Positions 24,400-38,300 of a stretch of DNA of 64,000 bases are shown here, one piece after another. A model generated the notes under the pieces. It saw nothing but the letters and a program-made list of their open reading frames with translations. It was not told the DNA's origin and ran no database searches. The stretch is from Liolophura sinensis (lineage: Eukaryota; Mollusca; Polyplacophora; Chitonida; Chitonidae), in the NCBI RefSeq assembly GCF_032854445.1, contig NC_088303.1, positions 13,525,501 to 13,589,500 of the forward strand, written 5' to 3'. The first letter of the stretch is position 1. Every line of letters begins with the position of its first letter. Made by a program: the position numbers and the translations under genes.

Positions 24400-27300
24400 T
24401 ACCTGTGTGACATAATGTGGCTGTACCTGGCTGACACAATGTGGCTGTACCTGACTTACACAATAAGACTGTTCCACGTTGACACAATGTGGCTGTCTGA
24501 TACAATGTGGCTGCTCCTGGCTGACATAATGTGGCTGTGCCTGGTTGACACAATGTGACTGTGACTGTGCCTGGCTGACACAATGTGACTGTGCCTTGCT
24601 GACATAATGTGGGTGTGCATGGCCAACACAATGTGGGTGTGCCTGGCGGACACAACGTGACAGTATCAGGCTGACACAATGTGTCTGTATCTGGCTGGCA
24701 CAATGTGGCTGTACCTGGACGACACAACATGGCTGTACCTGGACAACACAATGTGGGTGTATCTGGCTGACACAATGCAACTGTGCCTGGCAGACACCAT
24801 GTGACTGTACCAGCCTGACACTATGTGGCTGTACCTGGCCGACACGATATGGCTGCACCCGCCTGACAACAGGCTGACACAATGCAACTGTACCAGGCTG
24901 ACACTATGTGGCTATATCTGGCTGACACAATGCAGCTGTGCCTGGCTGACACAATGTGACTGTACCTGGCTGACACTATGTGGCTGTATCTGGCTGACAA
25001 AATGTGGGTGTGCCTGGCGGACACAACATGACTGTACCTGGCTGACACTATGTAGCTGTACCTGGTTGACACAATGTGGCTGTACCTGCCTGGCACAATG
25101 TGGTTGTACCAGACTGACACAATGTGGCTCTACCTGGCTGACGCAGTCTGACTGTACTTGACAACAATGTGACTGTATCTGGCCGATACGATGTGGCTGT
25201 ACCTGGCTGACACAATGCAGCTGTGCCTGGCTGACACGATATGGCTGTACCTGTCTGATACAATGTGTTGTACCTGACTGACACAAAGTGGCTGTACTAG
25301 ATAGGCACAATGTGACTGTACCAGGCTGGCACAATGTGGCTGTACCTGGACGACACAATATGGCTGTACCTGGACAACACAATGTGGCTGTATCTGGCTA
25401 ACACAATGCAGCTGTGCCTGGCAGACACCATGTGACTGTACCAGGCTGACACTATGTGGCTGTATCTGGCTGACACTATGTGACTGTACCTGGCTAACAC
25501 AATGCAGCTGTGCCTGGCAGACACCATGTGACTGTACCAGCCTGACACTATGTGGCTGTACCTGGCCGACACGATATGGCTGCACCCGCCTGACAACAGG
25601 CTGACACAATGCAACTGTACCAGGCTGACACTATGTGGCTATATCTGGCTGACACAATGCAGCTGTGCCTGGCTGACACAATGTGACTGTACCAGGCTGA
25701 CACTATGTGGCTGTATCTGGCTGACAAAATGTGGGTGTGCCTGCCTGGCACAATGTGGTTGTACCAGACTGACACAATGTGGCTGTACCTGGCTGACGCA
25801 GTCTGACTGTACTTGACAACAATGTGACTGTATCTGGCCGATACGATGTGGCTGTACCTGGCTGACACAATGCAGCTGTGCCTGGCAGACACCATGTGAC
25901 TGTACCAGGCTGACACTATGTGGCTGTATCTGGCTGACACGATATGGCTGTACCTGTCTGATACAATGTGTTGTACCTGACTGACACAAAGTGGCTGTAC
26001 AAGATAGGCACAATGTGACTGTACCAGGCTGGCACAATGTGGCTGTACCTGGACGACACAATATGGCTGTACCTGGACAACACAATGTGGCTGTATCTGG
26101 CTAACACAATGCAGCTGTGCCTGGCAGACACCATGTGACTGTACCAGGCTGACACTATGTGGCTGTATCTGGCTGACACTATGTGACTGTACCTGGCTAA
26201 CACAATGCAGCTGTGCCTGGCAGACACCATGTGACTGTACCAGCCTGACACTATGTGGCTGTACCTGGTCGACACGATATGGCTGCACCCGCCTGACAAC
26301 AGGCTGACACAATGCAACTGTACCAGGCTGACACTATGTGGCTATATCTGGCTGACACAATGCAGCTGTGCCTGGCTGACACAATGTGACTGTACCAGGC
26401 TGACACTATGTGGCTGTATCTGGCTGACAAAATGTGGGTGTGCCTGGCGGACACAACATGACTGTACCTGGCTGACACTATGTGGCTGTACCTGGTTGAC
26501 ACAATGTGGCTATACCTGGCCGACACGATATGGCTGCACCCGCCTGACAACAGGCTGACACAATGCAACTGTACCAGGCTGACACTATGTGGCTATATCT
26601 GGCTGACACAATGCAGCTGTGCCTGGCTGACACAATGTGACTGTACCAGGCTGACACTATGTGGCTGTATCTGGCTGACAAAATGTGGCTGTACCTGGCT
26701 GACACCATGTGACTGTACCTGGCGGACACCATGTGACTGTACCTGGTTGACACAATGTGGCAGTACCTGCCTGGCACAATGTGGTTGTACCAGACTGACA
26801 CAATGTGGCTCTACCTGGCTGACGCAGTCTGACTGTACTTGACAACAATGTGACTGTATCTGGCCGATACGATGTGGCTGTACCTGGCTGACACAATGCA
26901 GCTGTGCCTGGCAGACACCATGTGACTGTACCAGGCTGACACTATGTGGCTGTATCTGGCTGACACTATGTGACTGTACCTGGCTAACACAATGCAGCTG
27001 TGCCTGGCAGACACCATGTGACTGTACCAGCCTGACACTATGTGGCTGTACCTGGCCGACACGATATGGCTGCACCCGCCTGACAACAGGCTGACACAAT
27101 GCAACAGTACCAGGCTGACACTATTTGGCTATATCTGGCTGACACAATGTGACTGTACTAGACTGACACTATGTGGCTGTATCTGGCTGACAAAATGTGG
27201 GTGTGCCTGGCGGACACAACATGACTGTACCTGGCTGACACTATGTGGCTGTACCTGGTTGACACAATGTGGCTGTACCTGGCCGACACGATATGGCTGC

Positions 27301-27935
27301 ACCCGCCTGACAACAGGCTGACACAATGCAACTGTACCAGGCTGACACTATGTGGCTATATCTGGCTGACACAATGCAGCTGTACCTGGCTGACACAATG
27401 TGACTGTACCAGGCTGACACTATGTGGCTGTATCTGGCTGACAAAATGTGGCTGTACCTGGCTGACACTATGTGGCTGTACCTGGCTGACACCATGTGAC
27501 TGTACCTGGTTGACACAATGTGGCTGTACCTGCCTGGCACAATGTGGTTGTACCAGACTGACACAATGTGGCTCTACCTGGCTGACGCAGTCTGACTGTA
27601 CTTGACAACAATGTGACTGTATCTGGCCGATACGATGTGGCTGTACCTGGCTGACACAATGTGGCTGTACCTGGCTGACACAATGTGGCTGTACCTGGCT
27701 GACACAATGTGGCTGTACCTGGCTGACACAATGTGGCTGTGCCTGGCTGACACAATGTGGCTGTACCTGGCCGACACAATATGGCCGTACCTGCCTGACA
27801 CAATGTGGTTGTACCAGGCTGACAAGATGTGGCTGTACCTGCCTGACGCAGTGCGGCTGTACCTTTTGTGACAATGTGACTGTGCCCAAGTCACAGTACT
27901 TCTGTGACACAATGTGAAAATAACTGTGTGACAAT
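24400..27935. repeat. 24-bp minisatellite array with higher-order repeats
   Basis: About 3.5 kb of head-to-tail units with consensus CTGACACAATGTGGCTGTAC plus CTGG (24 bases). The array has higher-order structure: a distinctive block with CCGCCTGACAACAGGCTGAC recurs near 24859, 25585, 26290, 26541, 27075 and 27301, and segments of about 700 bp are copied almost unchanged. The most homogeneous units are at 27640-27780. The consensus has no stop codon in any minus frame and in two plus frames, which explains the many overlapping open frames of 100-250 codons with octapeptide periods such as QPGTATLC and RYSHIVSA. It lies just upstream of the first visible EF-hand exon, and inside the gene if the two minus-strand genes are one. 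Confidence 0.95.
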
Positions 27936-28139
27936 TTTAACTCTACTTGGCTGACACAATCCAACTGAGTGACATGATATGACAGCACACATGCAAAACC
28001 CCGTCACAGTTAATGAGTGACAGGACAGGTAAACTCTATATGTACCTGACTCACATGTTATAGTATCTGTGTGACGATGTGATTCTTCCCTTAATTTAGT
28101 AGCACCTGTTTACAGTGACATCCGTGTGACAATACCTTA

Positions 28140-29090
28140 GCAGGGCCAAATACACGGCCACTTTGGCACACTTCAGATGTGCCCCAAATTACAGCATACC
28201 CTAAAAAAAGACCAAATTATAGGAAACACTGTCTAATAAATTTAACTTAAATGTTTGAAAAAATTCCTTACATTCACGCCTAATGGCTGTCATGCGGTAT
28301 TTAAGGTATTCGTTTCAGGTTTCTTGGTATCTGGAAACATTTTGGCCAAAAATAGCCCATGGACAGAGTGCCCAAATTAGAAACTTGTATTTGACCCTGC
28401 TTAATGTAAAAAGTGGAAACACACAAGAGCGACTGTCACACACAGGGCGGGATCGATAAGACAGGGTCTGCTCATTAAGAAATGATTCAATATGCTGGCT
28501 CTTACAAAGTATTTTTAAGACCACTGGTCAATTCCATCTGATCAGTAGAGCTACATATACAATTCATGACACATGAGGACTAAAAATAACAAGATTTGCT
28601 CCTTAAAATCTATTACAAAACCATTTAATTCAGATGAAAACATATACTGATGGTGTCTGTCGACACCAGAAATACGTTACTGGCCTGAGAAATTCAAGTA
28701 CGTATATTTGATGGAAATGCATAAATACTTTATCACAAATAAAAAGATTAGAATAATTCCATAGAACACCCAGACAGATTTGTCAAATTTACTGTAAAGT
28801 GCACAATGTATTTTCTATTCATCATTAAGTCTGAGGCAGTATTATCTAAAAATGTAGTGTTTATGTAATTATTTACAGAATAATCCATCTCTTCTTCTTC
28901 TTCAAATTGACAGATCTCACATGAGAACAAAAAAGAAAACAAATAAAAATCAGCATATTGAAACTGAGAAATACTCCCAAACAACCACTAAGTAGCTATG
29001 TAAATTTAGATGCCCTTATCAAATGGGCAGATTAACATTGCAACTCTCACAACATGAATCTACAATTAACAGGAGTAATATGGACGTCAT
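28140..29090. other. Non-repetitive stretch without a recognised gene
   Basis: Between the minisatellite and the next gene. The minus strand near 28900 reads an acidic FEEEEEMDYS segment, but I could not find a matching acceptor and donor for it, so I do not call it an exon. Confidence 0.4.
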
Positions 29091-29094
29091 TAAG

Positions 29095-29205
29095 GAAAGG
29101 GGTCAGACAAAGGGGCAGAGAGAGAGATGGGGTGAAACGAGAGGGAGATGGGGTGAAACGAGAGGGAGATGGGCTGAAGCGGGGAAGAGAGAGAGAGACA
29201 CAAGC
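29095..29205. repeat. Purine-rich short tandem repeat
   Basis: A plus-strand GA-rich tract with about three units of AGAGGGAGATGGGGTGAAACG and flanking GAGAGAGA. It lies just beyond the stop codon of the minus-strand gene ending at 29336. Confidence 0.75.
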
Positions 29206-29335
29206 TAAGCAAAGAGGTCAGTGACCTGTCAGGATACAAACATGTAGTTCTCATTTAACTATAGGAGAGCAAGTTACAGAAATTGCAATTTACTATCATT
29301 GCACAACAGGATTAGAGTTCTGTAACCTGACAAAG

Positions 29336-32300
29336 TTACAAGGCTTTGTTAAATGCCGTTTCTAGGTTAACTTTTTGGCCATCAACACAAATGTTTAATG
29401 TCTCTGGGCAGCCACTACGACACTCACACTTCACAGGAGTGTGGTCTCGCTGATGTAATACACGGCATTCTGGGAACTGGTCAAACAGCACGTCACCCTC
29501 CACTCGCTCTACTCTGTTTCCCACTTCAATCTGTGTGCTCATCACCATACCTTTGTCCAGGCGACTGTCTTGATGAAACCGTATTTTATAGCACTGGATC
29601 TTGGGTAACACCTTATACTCCTGATTGTCTTGTGCTTTCTTGCCTTTCACTTGTCCCAGGAGATCCTTCTTGCAGTTGCGCCCACTGACTTTACCAGGTA
29701 ATGTTGTTCTTGGATACTTCCTCCGGGCAAAGTTTGAGCAGCACCTTGGTGAGGGTTTAATAGACTTTTTATTGGATGGAATGAATTTTTTCAGCGGAAC
29801 ATTAAGCTTGTACTCTCCTTTGTTGTCAAGGTCTAAAACATCTAGTACCTTAGGGTCAACATCCAAAACACTGAGATCACTTTCAGACCAGCTCCTTCGA
29901 GTCCGTAGCCAGACACACCGCTTCCCCTTGGCTGACGGAGACCTCCTTGTTGCACTTTTCTGCTTGGGTGGCGGCTTCTGGCCAGATTGAGGTAAATACT
30001 TATCTATTAGTGCACCCAGAGTGATCTCCCCTTCGTCGTCACTTGAAGTTGCCTGCCCTTGCCTGCATATAGCTCTGATGGAACGGGGTGTTGGTGAGTA
30101 AGGGTACCTGGAAGGAGTCTGTGGTACCATGTCTGATGGTAGCTGGTAGAGGCAAGGTACAACATACTCCGGGCAAACGACACATGAGTCTCCGGCAAGT
30201 TCAGCTGTTTGCAGTTCAAATGTGTAAGCCTTAATGTGTCCAAGTTTTCTCACCTCCTTTGCATATGGGCTTTTCATAACCTTGGGTGGTGAACTTATTG
30301 GGCTGAATGGGTTGGGCCTACTGTTGATAGGAGTGGTTAGAAAAGAGAAGGTAATGTTAATAAAGCAGAAGATCAACTGAGTAACATGTTATAGAGCAGG
30401 GGGTTAAAGAAAACAGAGCAAACCAGTCACAGTTTCTGAATGAACAGAACAACAATGTAGAACTCCCATGCACAAGAGAGTATGTTCCAAAGAGTATTAA
30501 AATTTAAAGGAGAAATGCCAGAATTTTAACACTAAATGTTCCCAAGGCACAGCATTAATGTTATATTTGTATGTAAACTGCATTTAAAAAAATATTATTT
30601 GAACTAGGTCCACTTAAAAAAAACAAAAAAACTGAAGTTGAACTGCCTGCCTATCTTGTCTGCCACGGAGCCCTGGCCTGGTGACATCATGCGGTGAAGA
30701 CCTGCTGGGATTATGTATTGCAAAGCGCTGCAAAGCACTGACAAATCCACTTTGCACTGTGCTTTTCCAAAAGCCTTGGTATAACCTTATCTATAAGTAT
30801 CCCTATATGTACATTTCTTCATTAGAACCTTGGAAGTCATATAAGTAAAACAGTTTAACAACCAATATTTTGACAGTTGCATTAGATCGGTGAAAAGCAC
30901 GTACAGCATAGCCAATGGTTGATACCATGACTGATTTAAACTCGCATGATGGTTCCCCTAAATGACACAAACATCCTCCCGTCTGGTTTGTCTGACACAA
31001 ATTGGACATCCACAGAATGATGATAGTACACAAGGAGAATTTGGCACGGTTTGTGAGTTACAGTGATGACAACAGCCTGTCACTCAACACGGGTGAAGTT
31101 ATAATTAAGATAATCCTTATGTTTTAAAAGAAAGGATCAACGGTAAAATTAATAATGTGTGAAGGGAAACACCGATCAGCAGCTCATAGAAATGCCAATT
31201 TAAAATTTGCCTGGGTTCCCATAAGCAGCTTCAAGGTATGGCATGCAGTCTGGATGCATGTGCACGGTGGCCTACAGGCAAGGTGTGAACTGACCTGGCG
31301 GGTGACCGGCTGCCCGTACTCCTAGTAGCTGTTGTAGGCTAGCGGCTCTCTACAGTTTGTGTACCAGATTGCTGTTTCAAACAAGCAAGTAAGAAGTTTG
31401 GCATAACCGGAGTGAAATTCAGGACTTTCTTCTTCACTTGGCTTTATTTTGGCATAAGCCTCGCCCTTCGGCATTGGTTTGTAGTAGCTAGGCCTGACTG
31501 AATTAGTAAGTCTCATATGAAAAGGAGTGCTAATCAAAAGGTGTTTGCGATGAGATGTTGTCCATATTTTCTCAATGTGTGGCATTTTTAGGCCATGTGT
31601 GTAACTTTACAGTATCATGCGTTGTGCTACTGCAGTTGCAAGCCACACTCAGGCATGCAATAATCTCGAAATTAGTTGTAAAAGACGAGCAATTGTCTCC
31701 TGTGGTCTGTGTTGTACACACAAAGAAGCCTCACATGCCTGCAGGGAATGTACCGCCATGACGTCACAAGGTCAACAGTGGCTGGATTTAATAGTACAGT
31801 TTCAAATTCTGCCATTTTTCTTCCGTTTCAAATATTTGGAATCAATTCAAGGGACCCTCAACTATCTATCTTCAGTTTGACAGTCCAAAAGCTGGGGATC
31901 TACTTTAAATAAGGTGGTCAAAACCTAAATACCTGTACAGCTTTCAACACAAAATGAAAATCTACGGGACTAAATTAAATATCCAGTTGAAGTCTTTATG
32001 CACTTTGGAACCGCTGACCTCATACCATTTTGTTATACTGATGTTAGCATTTGCAGTTACAATACTTTCCAAAAGTTCCAAATATGAAGTTTCCATTTAC
32101 TGTGATTTTCCTTGAATTAGATGATCTGATAACTACAAAAAGCAACAAGCCAGACTCCTGTACATGATGGTGGTTTAAATAAACCAAAATACAGAAATCC
32201 AAGATGCCCGAATACTTATCTTTCTAAGTTGTGACTGTATCCCAAGAATATTTCATTTCAATAACAAATAATCAACAAATTATCTCTGTATAAAATATCA

Positions 32301-35300
32301 AGATACACTGATATTAGTTTCTTTAAGGGTCCATGTTTATACTACTAGTATTACCTCTGGTACATACTAAACATGGTACGTTATATACATCATCTAATGT
32401 TCATATATGTACAGGTCAGGTGTGTATTATACAACATGCACATATCTTCCTGGGCCAGAATAATACATGTTTCCACAAGAGCTTGGATTCCATGGGCATG
32501 TCAGTACAGGAAAGCAAGAAACAAAGAGAGGGAGAAAAAATGAAAGAAATGTTGTAAACATTGCTGAATGCCGTGCATGTTCTAATCCCCTCTGCTTATT
32601 TGGTACACAGGTTCAAACAATGCAATGTGATAATCTGCAGCTCACTGCACAAGCGTGCAATAAGTTATGTACTTAGAAGCAGCTTTTCTGATACTGTAGA
32701 CACCCGGACTACTACATGTACCCAGTGTGATAGTTTTATTAAACACCAATGTCTCGCCACTTTTAAAAAAATAACCACTTCCCCCTGTTCCACTTAAACC
32801 GCTATCTACAGATATATGTACTATTAAATCAGACTTTGAAAAGCAAAATATACATAAATTCAATGCAATCTCACCACACACAATATTAAACGTTTGCATT
32901 AGAGCTTTGCATGTTGCAAAGCCATATGGTTAAATTGGCTATCAATTTCCTTTTTGAAAGATCTAGGCAACATTTGTGTATGGATTTAAAATAACTCACT
33001 TTCATCATCCTCCACTATACATGTGTGTATTTTCAAAAGAACAATACCTGCAGTCTATGTGTAGATGATATGAGATATAAAAAGTATGTTACAACAGACA
33101 GAGTACAGATTAAAGAGTAAAAGAATCTGCTGAAATTGCTTAAATTCACTGTTTGTATACATGCTTGGGGATTTAAGTAATTCACCGTTTGTATATATGC
33201 TTGAGGATTTAAGTAATTCACTGTTTGTATATATGCTTGAGGATTTAAGCAATTCACTGTTTGTATATATGCTTGAGGATTTAAGTAATTCACTGTTTGT
33301 ATACATGCTTGAGGATTTAAGTAATTCACTGTTTGTATACATGCTTGAGGATTTAAGTAATTCACTGTTTGTATACATGCTTGAGGATTTAAGTAATTCA
33401 CTGTTTGTATACATGCTTGAGGATTTAAGTAATTCACTGTGTGTATCATCAGATGTATCCAATACAGATGGCAGTAAAAGTGGGGACAGATGTAGTCAAA
33501 ACAGATGGCAGGGATTTATCTATTTAGTTATCTGATTGCTGTTTTACGCTGTACTCAAGAATATTTCACTTAGTCGACATCAGCCAGCATTATGGTGGGA
33601 GGAAACTGGGCAGAGCCCGGGTGAAACCCATGACCATACACAGGTTTCTGGCAGACCTTCTTAAGTATAGCTGGAGTAGAAGCCAACATGTGCTCAACTT
33701 GAGTCACTGCGACCACATTGGTGGGAGGCTCCTGGGTCATTGCACCGCGCTGGCGTGCTAGCCCCCTTGGCCACAGAGGCCCACGGATGGTAGTGAAGGT
33801 GGGGACAAATGTAGTTAAGGCAGATGGCAGTAAAGGTGGGGACAGATATCTTCATTTCAGACAGCAGTAAAGGTTGTAACAGATGTAATGATAACAGATG
33901 GCACGCAACTAAATCCATGGATACGCACTTTTCTCAAAAATGATTGTTTTCATCAGAAAAACAGTGCAAATCATTCTCAAACCATGGCACAGGAGATTAC
34001 AGAGGGATATGTTTGGCTTTCAGGTGTTGATGTGACTGTGTGACACTAAGATACATACATGTATCTGATTATAAATCATCCTACAGGTGTGACAGAGTGT
34101 GACTCACCTGGTGGAGGGTGTGGTAGTACGAGACCGTAACCGAGACTGGGCCAGGTCCTGCAGTGCCAGTAGATCCTCGTCTTGAACGTCATATCGCCTA
34201 TGGATTTTCTTTGGTGCCCCGGACATGAAGTAAAAGCGGTCCACACGATGTGGGATGATCTACAACACCATCACCATGGTTACTCCTTGCTCATGTTTGT
34301 AATCAGCTACACTATAAGTTACAGTAAGATACAGTGTGTATATTCTCACAATTATGTATGTCACATTCAACTTACTTCCACCAAGAACATCTGACTCATT
34401 GTAGTTTTATGGTAACCCAAGATTCTTATACACTCGACATTACGTCTAAAGCAGATGAAATCAACTTGTTTCTGAATCATGACCACATGCATGTATGTTT
34501 TAAGTATGCTAGGGATTTCACGACGCACTTTACGATTTTTCAATCATATGACAACGAGGAGTCATTAGGTGTGTGTTCATACACTGTGTCTTCTTGAGGC
34601 AGGGCGAGCTAATGCGTCCAAAGTGCTGCTGCCACTTAAGCATCACGTCGAAAACACCAGACATGACATCCCACCCAGTCACATTATACTAACACAAGGC
34701 CAAACAGTCCTGTTTCCTTGCTCTAACCCAAAGTACTGAGTGCCAAGCGAGGTAACAACAAGTACCATTTTTAAAGTCTTCGGTATGACCAGCCCAAGGT
34801 TTGATCCCAGATCTCATCTCAAGGCTCTTCATTCTCCAACGAATACTGAACCCCATATATTCAAACACTTCAAATAAATTTTTTCAGCTCTCTACACACC
34901 TACCAATACATGTACAATGTATTAAAGTCACTTAAAGGCATCTATCCCTTTAGTTTTTCATAATTTTTTTCATCTTAAGTTCACCTGAACAGAATATTTC
35001 ACGCAAAAAAAAAAGCTTATAAAATATAACCTCATTTGTGTACAATTGAAACATTGATAGAATGAATAATTTAAGTTAACATCATTTACTAGGTAATATT
35101 GCAGTGATATTATGGACAGAATGCAGATAGAAATGAAAGTTCACCTTTCACATCTCAATCAAACAACAGTACATATTATTTATACCTCTTGGTGGAAGCA
35201 TATTCAAGAGGTCCTTTTTTCAGGTACCTGGCAAAGGGTTAAAATGACCTGATCACCAGTGTACAAGAGAAAAATTCTTGATTATGGCTTTGAACACTAA

Positions 35301-38300
35301 TAAAATAAATAAACATAAAAGCTATTTATCTGTGACTCAAACAGGTTGGTAATGACATACCTCAGATGTTTTTTTAAGATCCCGGCACTTGTTCAAGGCT
35401 CCAATTTCCCTCTCCAGCCTGCCGGACTGATTGGTGAATGTCCAGACTGAGGATGGACGTTGCAGTCGTTCCCTTGATGGCACTGGCTATAAACAAATCA
35501 TGGTACATTCAGATGAACTCAAGTGAGTGACTAGTATAAATAAATAAAACATGAAATAATACATACAAGATGTCATAACATTTTTATTTATGGAACTGTT
35601 TTGCTTCTCAATAAATATCCTGTATTTCACCTAAAGAATGGTATGTAAAAAAGCACTTTCAGAAGCACCTTAAAACGATACTTTTGATGACAACACTTAA
35701 TTTTCTTCCGATAAGAAATTAATCAAACCTCACAAAAACCTCTTAAGTGGCCCTGTAAGACGGATCAATCAAACAGAATCAAACAAAATGTGTCACTTAG
35801 GAAATACTAAACTTTAGGTGACAAACAGTAATTCAAGAAACATCTAATGTAACATATGCAATTAAATAGTGCATTACATTTGCCCACATCATGTTTTTGA
35901 ACAATCAATAAATAAATAAGTTTGCCAAAATCAAGTCAGGTGTATTTTAATATGACAGTATTGTGCCTTGATATTGAACATCATGAAATTGACAAGTGCA
36001 TACATTTTTGGTGTTTAAACTTACCGTTATTTTTTCAGCATAGTATGGAAGTACTGGCTTACAAGTCATGGGAGAGGAGTCTGGGACATCGGGAAGTTGA
36101 GACTTGACTCTGCTATTCTGGCTTCGTGATCTAGGTAGAGATATGAAGTAGATGTGACTAGCATAACTTTGCATCTGCAGATATGTACACTCTCTTCCCC
36201 TCTACTTAAAATTATTCACATATAAACTTTTTGACAAATATATACACTGCTATGTACACAAAAATGTAACTAACAAGATGATTAGATCCTTGTGTTTCAG
36301 AGATAAGATGTCTTAAACACATGTCCTTTAACGACATAGATTTCTCGGCTATTCCTTTACTTGTGTGATTGGAGTTTTACCAAACATTCAAGAGTATTGT
36401 ACTTGAGCTTTCAGGTCAATGGAGAACATTTAACAGATCCTTGACAACAAACAAACAAAAAACACAGCTGATGTAAGGTTTCAGTTAAAAATGTACCAGA
36501 GTTGAATTTGTACACGGCTTCATTGGAAAACAGGCAACATTTCGGACGACCTTGGGGGATGTGTTGTGATAAGATTTCAAGGTCATTATTAAAAGTATCA
36601 TGAGCCATTACCATAATGTCCATGTACATTACCTGTTGGTCTGTGAGGAATGCTTTCTAGAGTCATCTAGATCCTCGTGCTTGCTGCCCAGCTATTTAAC
36701 AAACACAATAACAGAAATGTGAGCTCAAAATTCATAAAGTTTTCTGGAACATAAAACCGTGCTTTTAGTCCAAACAATCACCATGATGATGTTCCAGACT
36801 GGTGGGAACAGTAATCGTATGATCACCACTGTTTAAACTTTAACAAATCTACATTGTGTTTATTGAGACACAAACTGAAGGAACTTTGCTCTCTTGAATT
36901 TAGAAAATTACACTTTTTTGTGAAGTTCTGAGTATGGCCATTACAGGCAGCCTACTATTTCCTCAAAGATGGATTCACCAATGTCAATAACTTGTATTCA
37001 GAGTAAATTAGGGTAACTGCACGATTTGATCAGCATATCCGCATATGAGGTAAATGACCAGTGCATTCGTGATCCTGTTTTTCTGTGTTGTGCTGGGTAA
37101 TGTGGGAGATTTTGGCTGCTAATATCAAAATTCATTCAAAAAATTGCCTCTTTTTTAAGGCCAATAATTCCAATAGGACATCATCATACCCTCCAAACAA
37201 TCCTCAGAACACCTTTCTAATACCAATATAACTCTCAGAATTAGGTAAAATGAGTAACTTGGACAAAATTTTAGGTCAAATACAGTAACTGTCTTTGTAC
37301 ACAAACCTTGTTCTACTGCAATACTATTTTGCCAAATAGAAAAGAGGAAATAAATCCCTTGAACCATGACTTTTAATAAAACTTTTGTTCGTCTAAACTT
37401 GCTCTTGGTTTGTATTGATATGTTCATTTGTTGTTATTTTATCCCTAATCCTTAATGACTGACATGAATCACTGAACATGCATGGCTTTTCACATGTTAG
37501 CAATTAGCACATCAAAAATTGAGAGGAAATATTTGAAAAAACTTGCACCAATTACAAAGGTAAGCAAATATAGTATGCACAAAGGTCAATGCTCTTCAGC
37601 CATGGATACAAAAGTGCACGTGCAAAATAAACAGCTTTACAAAGTTTCCTAAAACAGTACATCTACATCAGTTACTTACAGGGAAAACAATGTTTTCATA
37701 AATTGGATGAGTTCGAAAGCGAGGTTGTAACATGGTTGTCCTTGGTCTGTAGTGAGATGAATAGGGTATCATGTGGATAGATTTAAGGTGTATGCCGATC
37801 TTGTTCACCCGGTCCAGGTTATCAAGACCAGGCATGCCAGGTGTCAGAACTCTCCTGTAAATCTCCTCTACCCCTCGCAATGACCCATTCTTCAAGACTG
37901 TAAAACATCACAGCTCTCATGTAAATTTGTCTTTGGCTCATCCTGACTATATTTACAAGAGACAATTCTTGTCAAATTGTTTCCCTAAATATGCAAATCA
38001 TGTAATACACAAAAGACAAGAGAAAGAGGCCTTATAAGCAAATATACTGGTAATCCTTTCTGATTTTCTGAAACAGAAGTTAACCTATCTTAGGTTAATT
38101 GTTAGACCTTTATCATATTTTATCACAAACAGCAGTCCTACATACATGTGTCCTTATGTACATGTTACAACTTCATTAAAGACTCAAACATTCACCTTGC
38201 CTTAGTTTACACTAAACTAAGGCCAAATTTATATATACATCAATAGCGCATCTCACAGGGAGTTTTAAAAGCGTTACTTCTTATTTTCCTGATGTTGAAT

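Noticed and set aside
24400-27935. CRISPR-like regular repeats
   Set aside because: The units are head-to-tail with no unique spacers, in an intron-bearing animal genome.
24242-27988. Many long overlapping open frames (up to 254 codons) on both strands
   Set aside because: They are by-products of a 24-bp stop-free minisatellite; frames overlap each other on the same DNA and encode only octapeptide periods.
28890-28925. Acidic FEEEEEMDYS segment as an extra exon of the minus-strand gene
   Set aside because: No convincing acceptor or donor fits the phases needed on either side.
33033-33535. Open frames of 124-138 codons on both strands
   Set aside because: They are the translation of a 36-bp tandem array.
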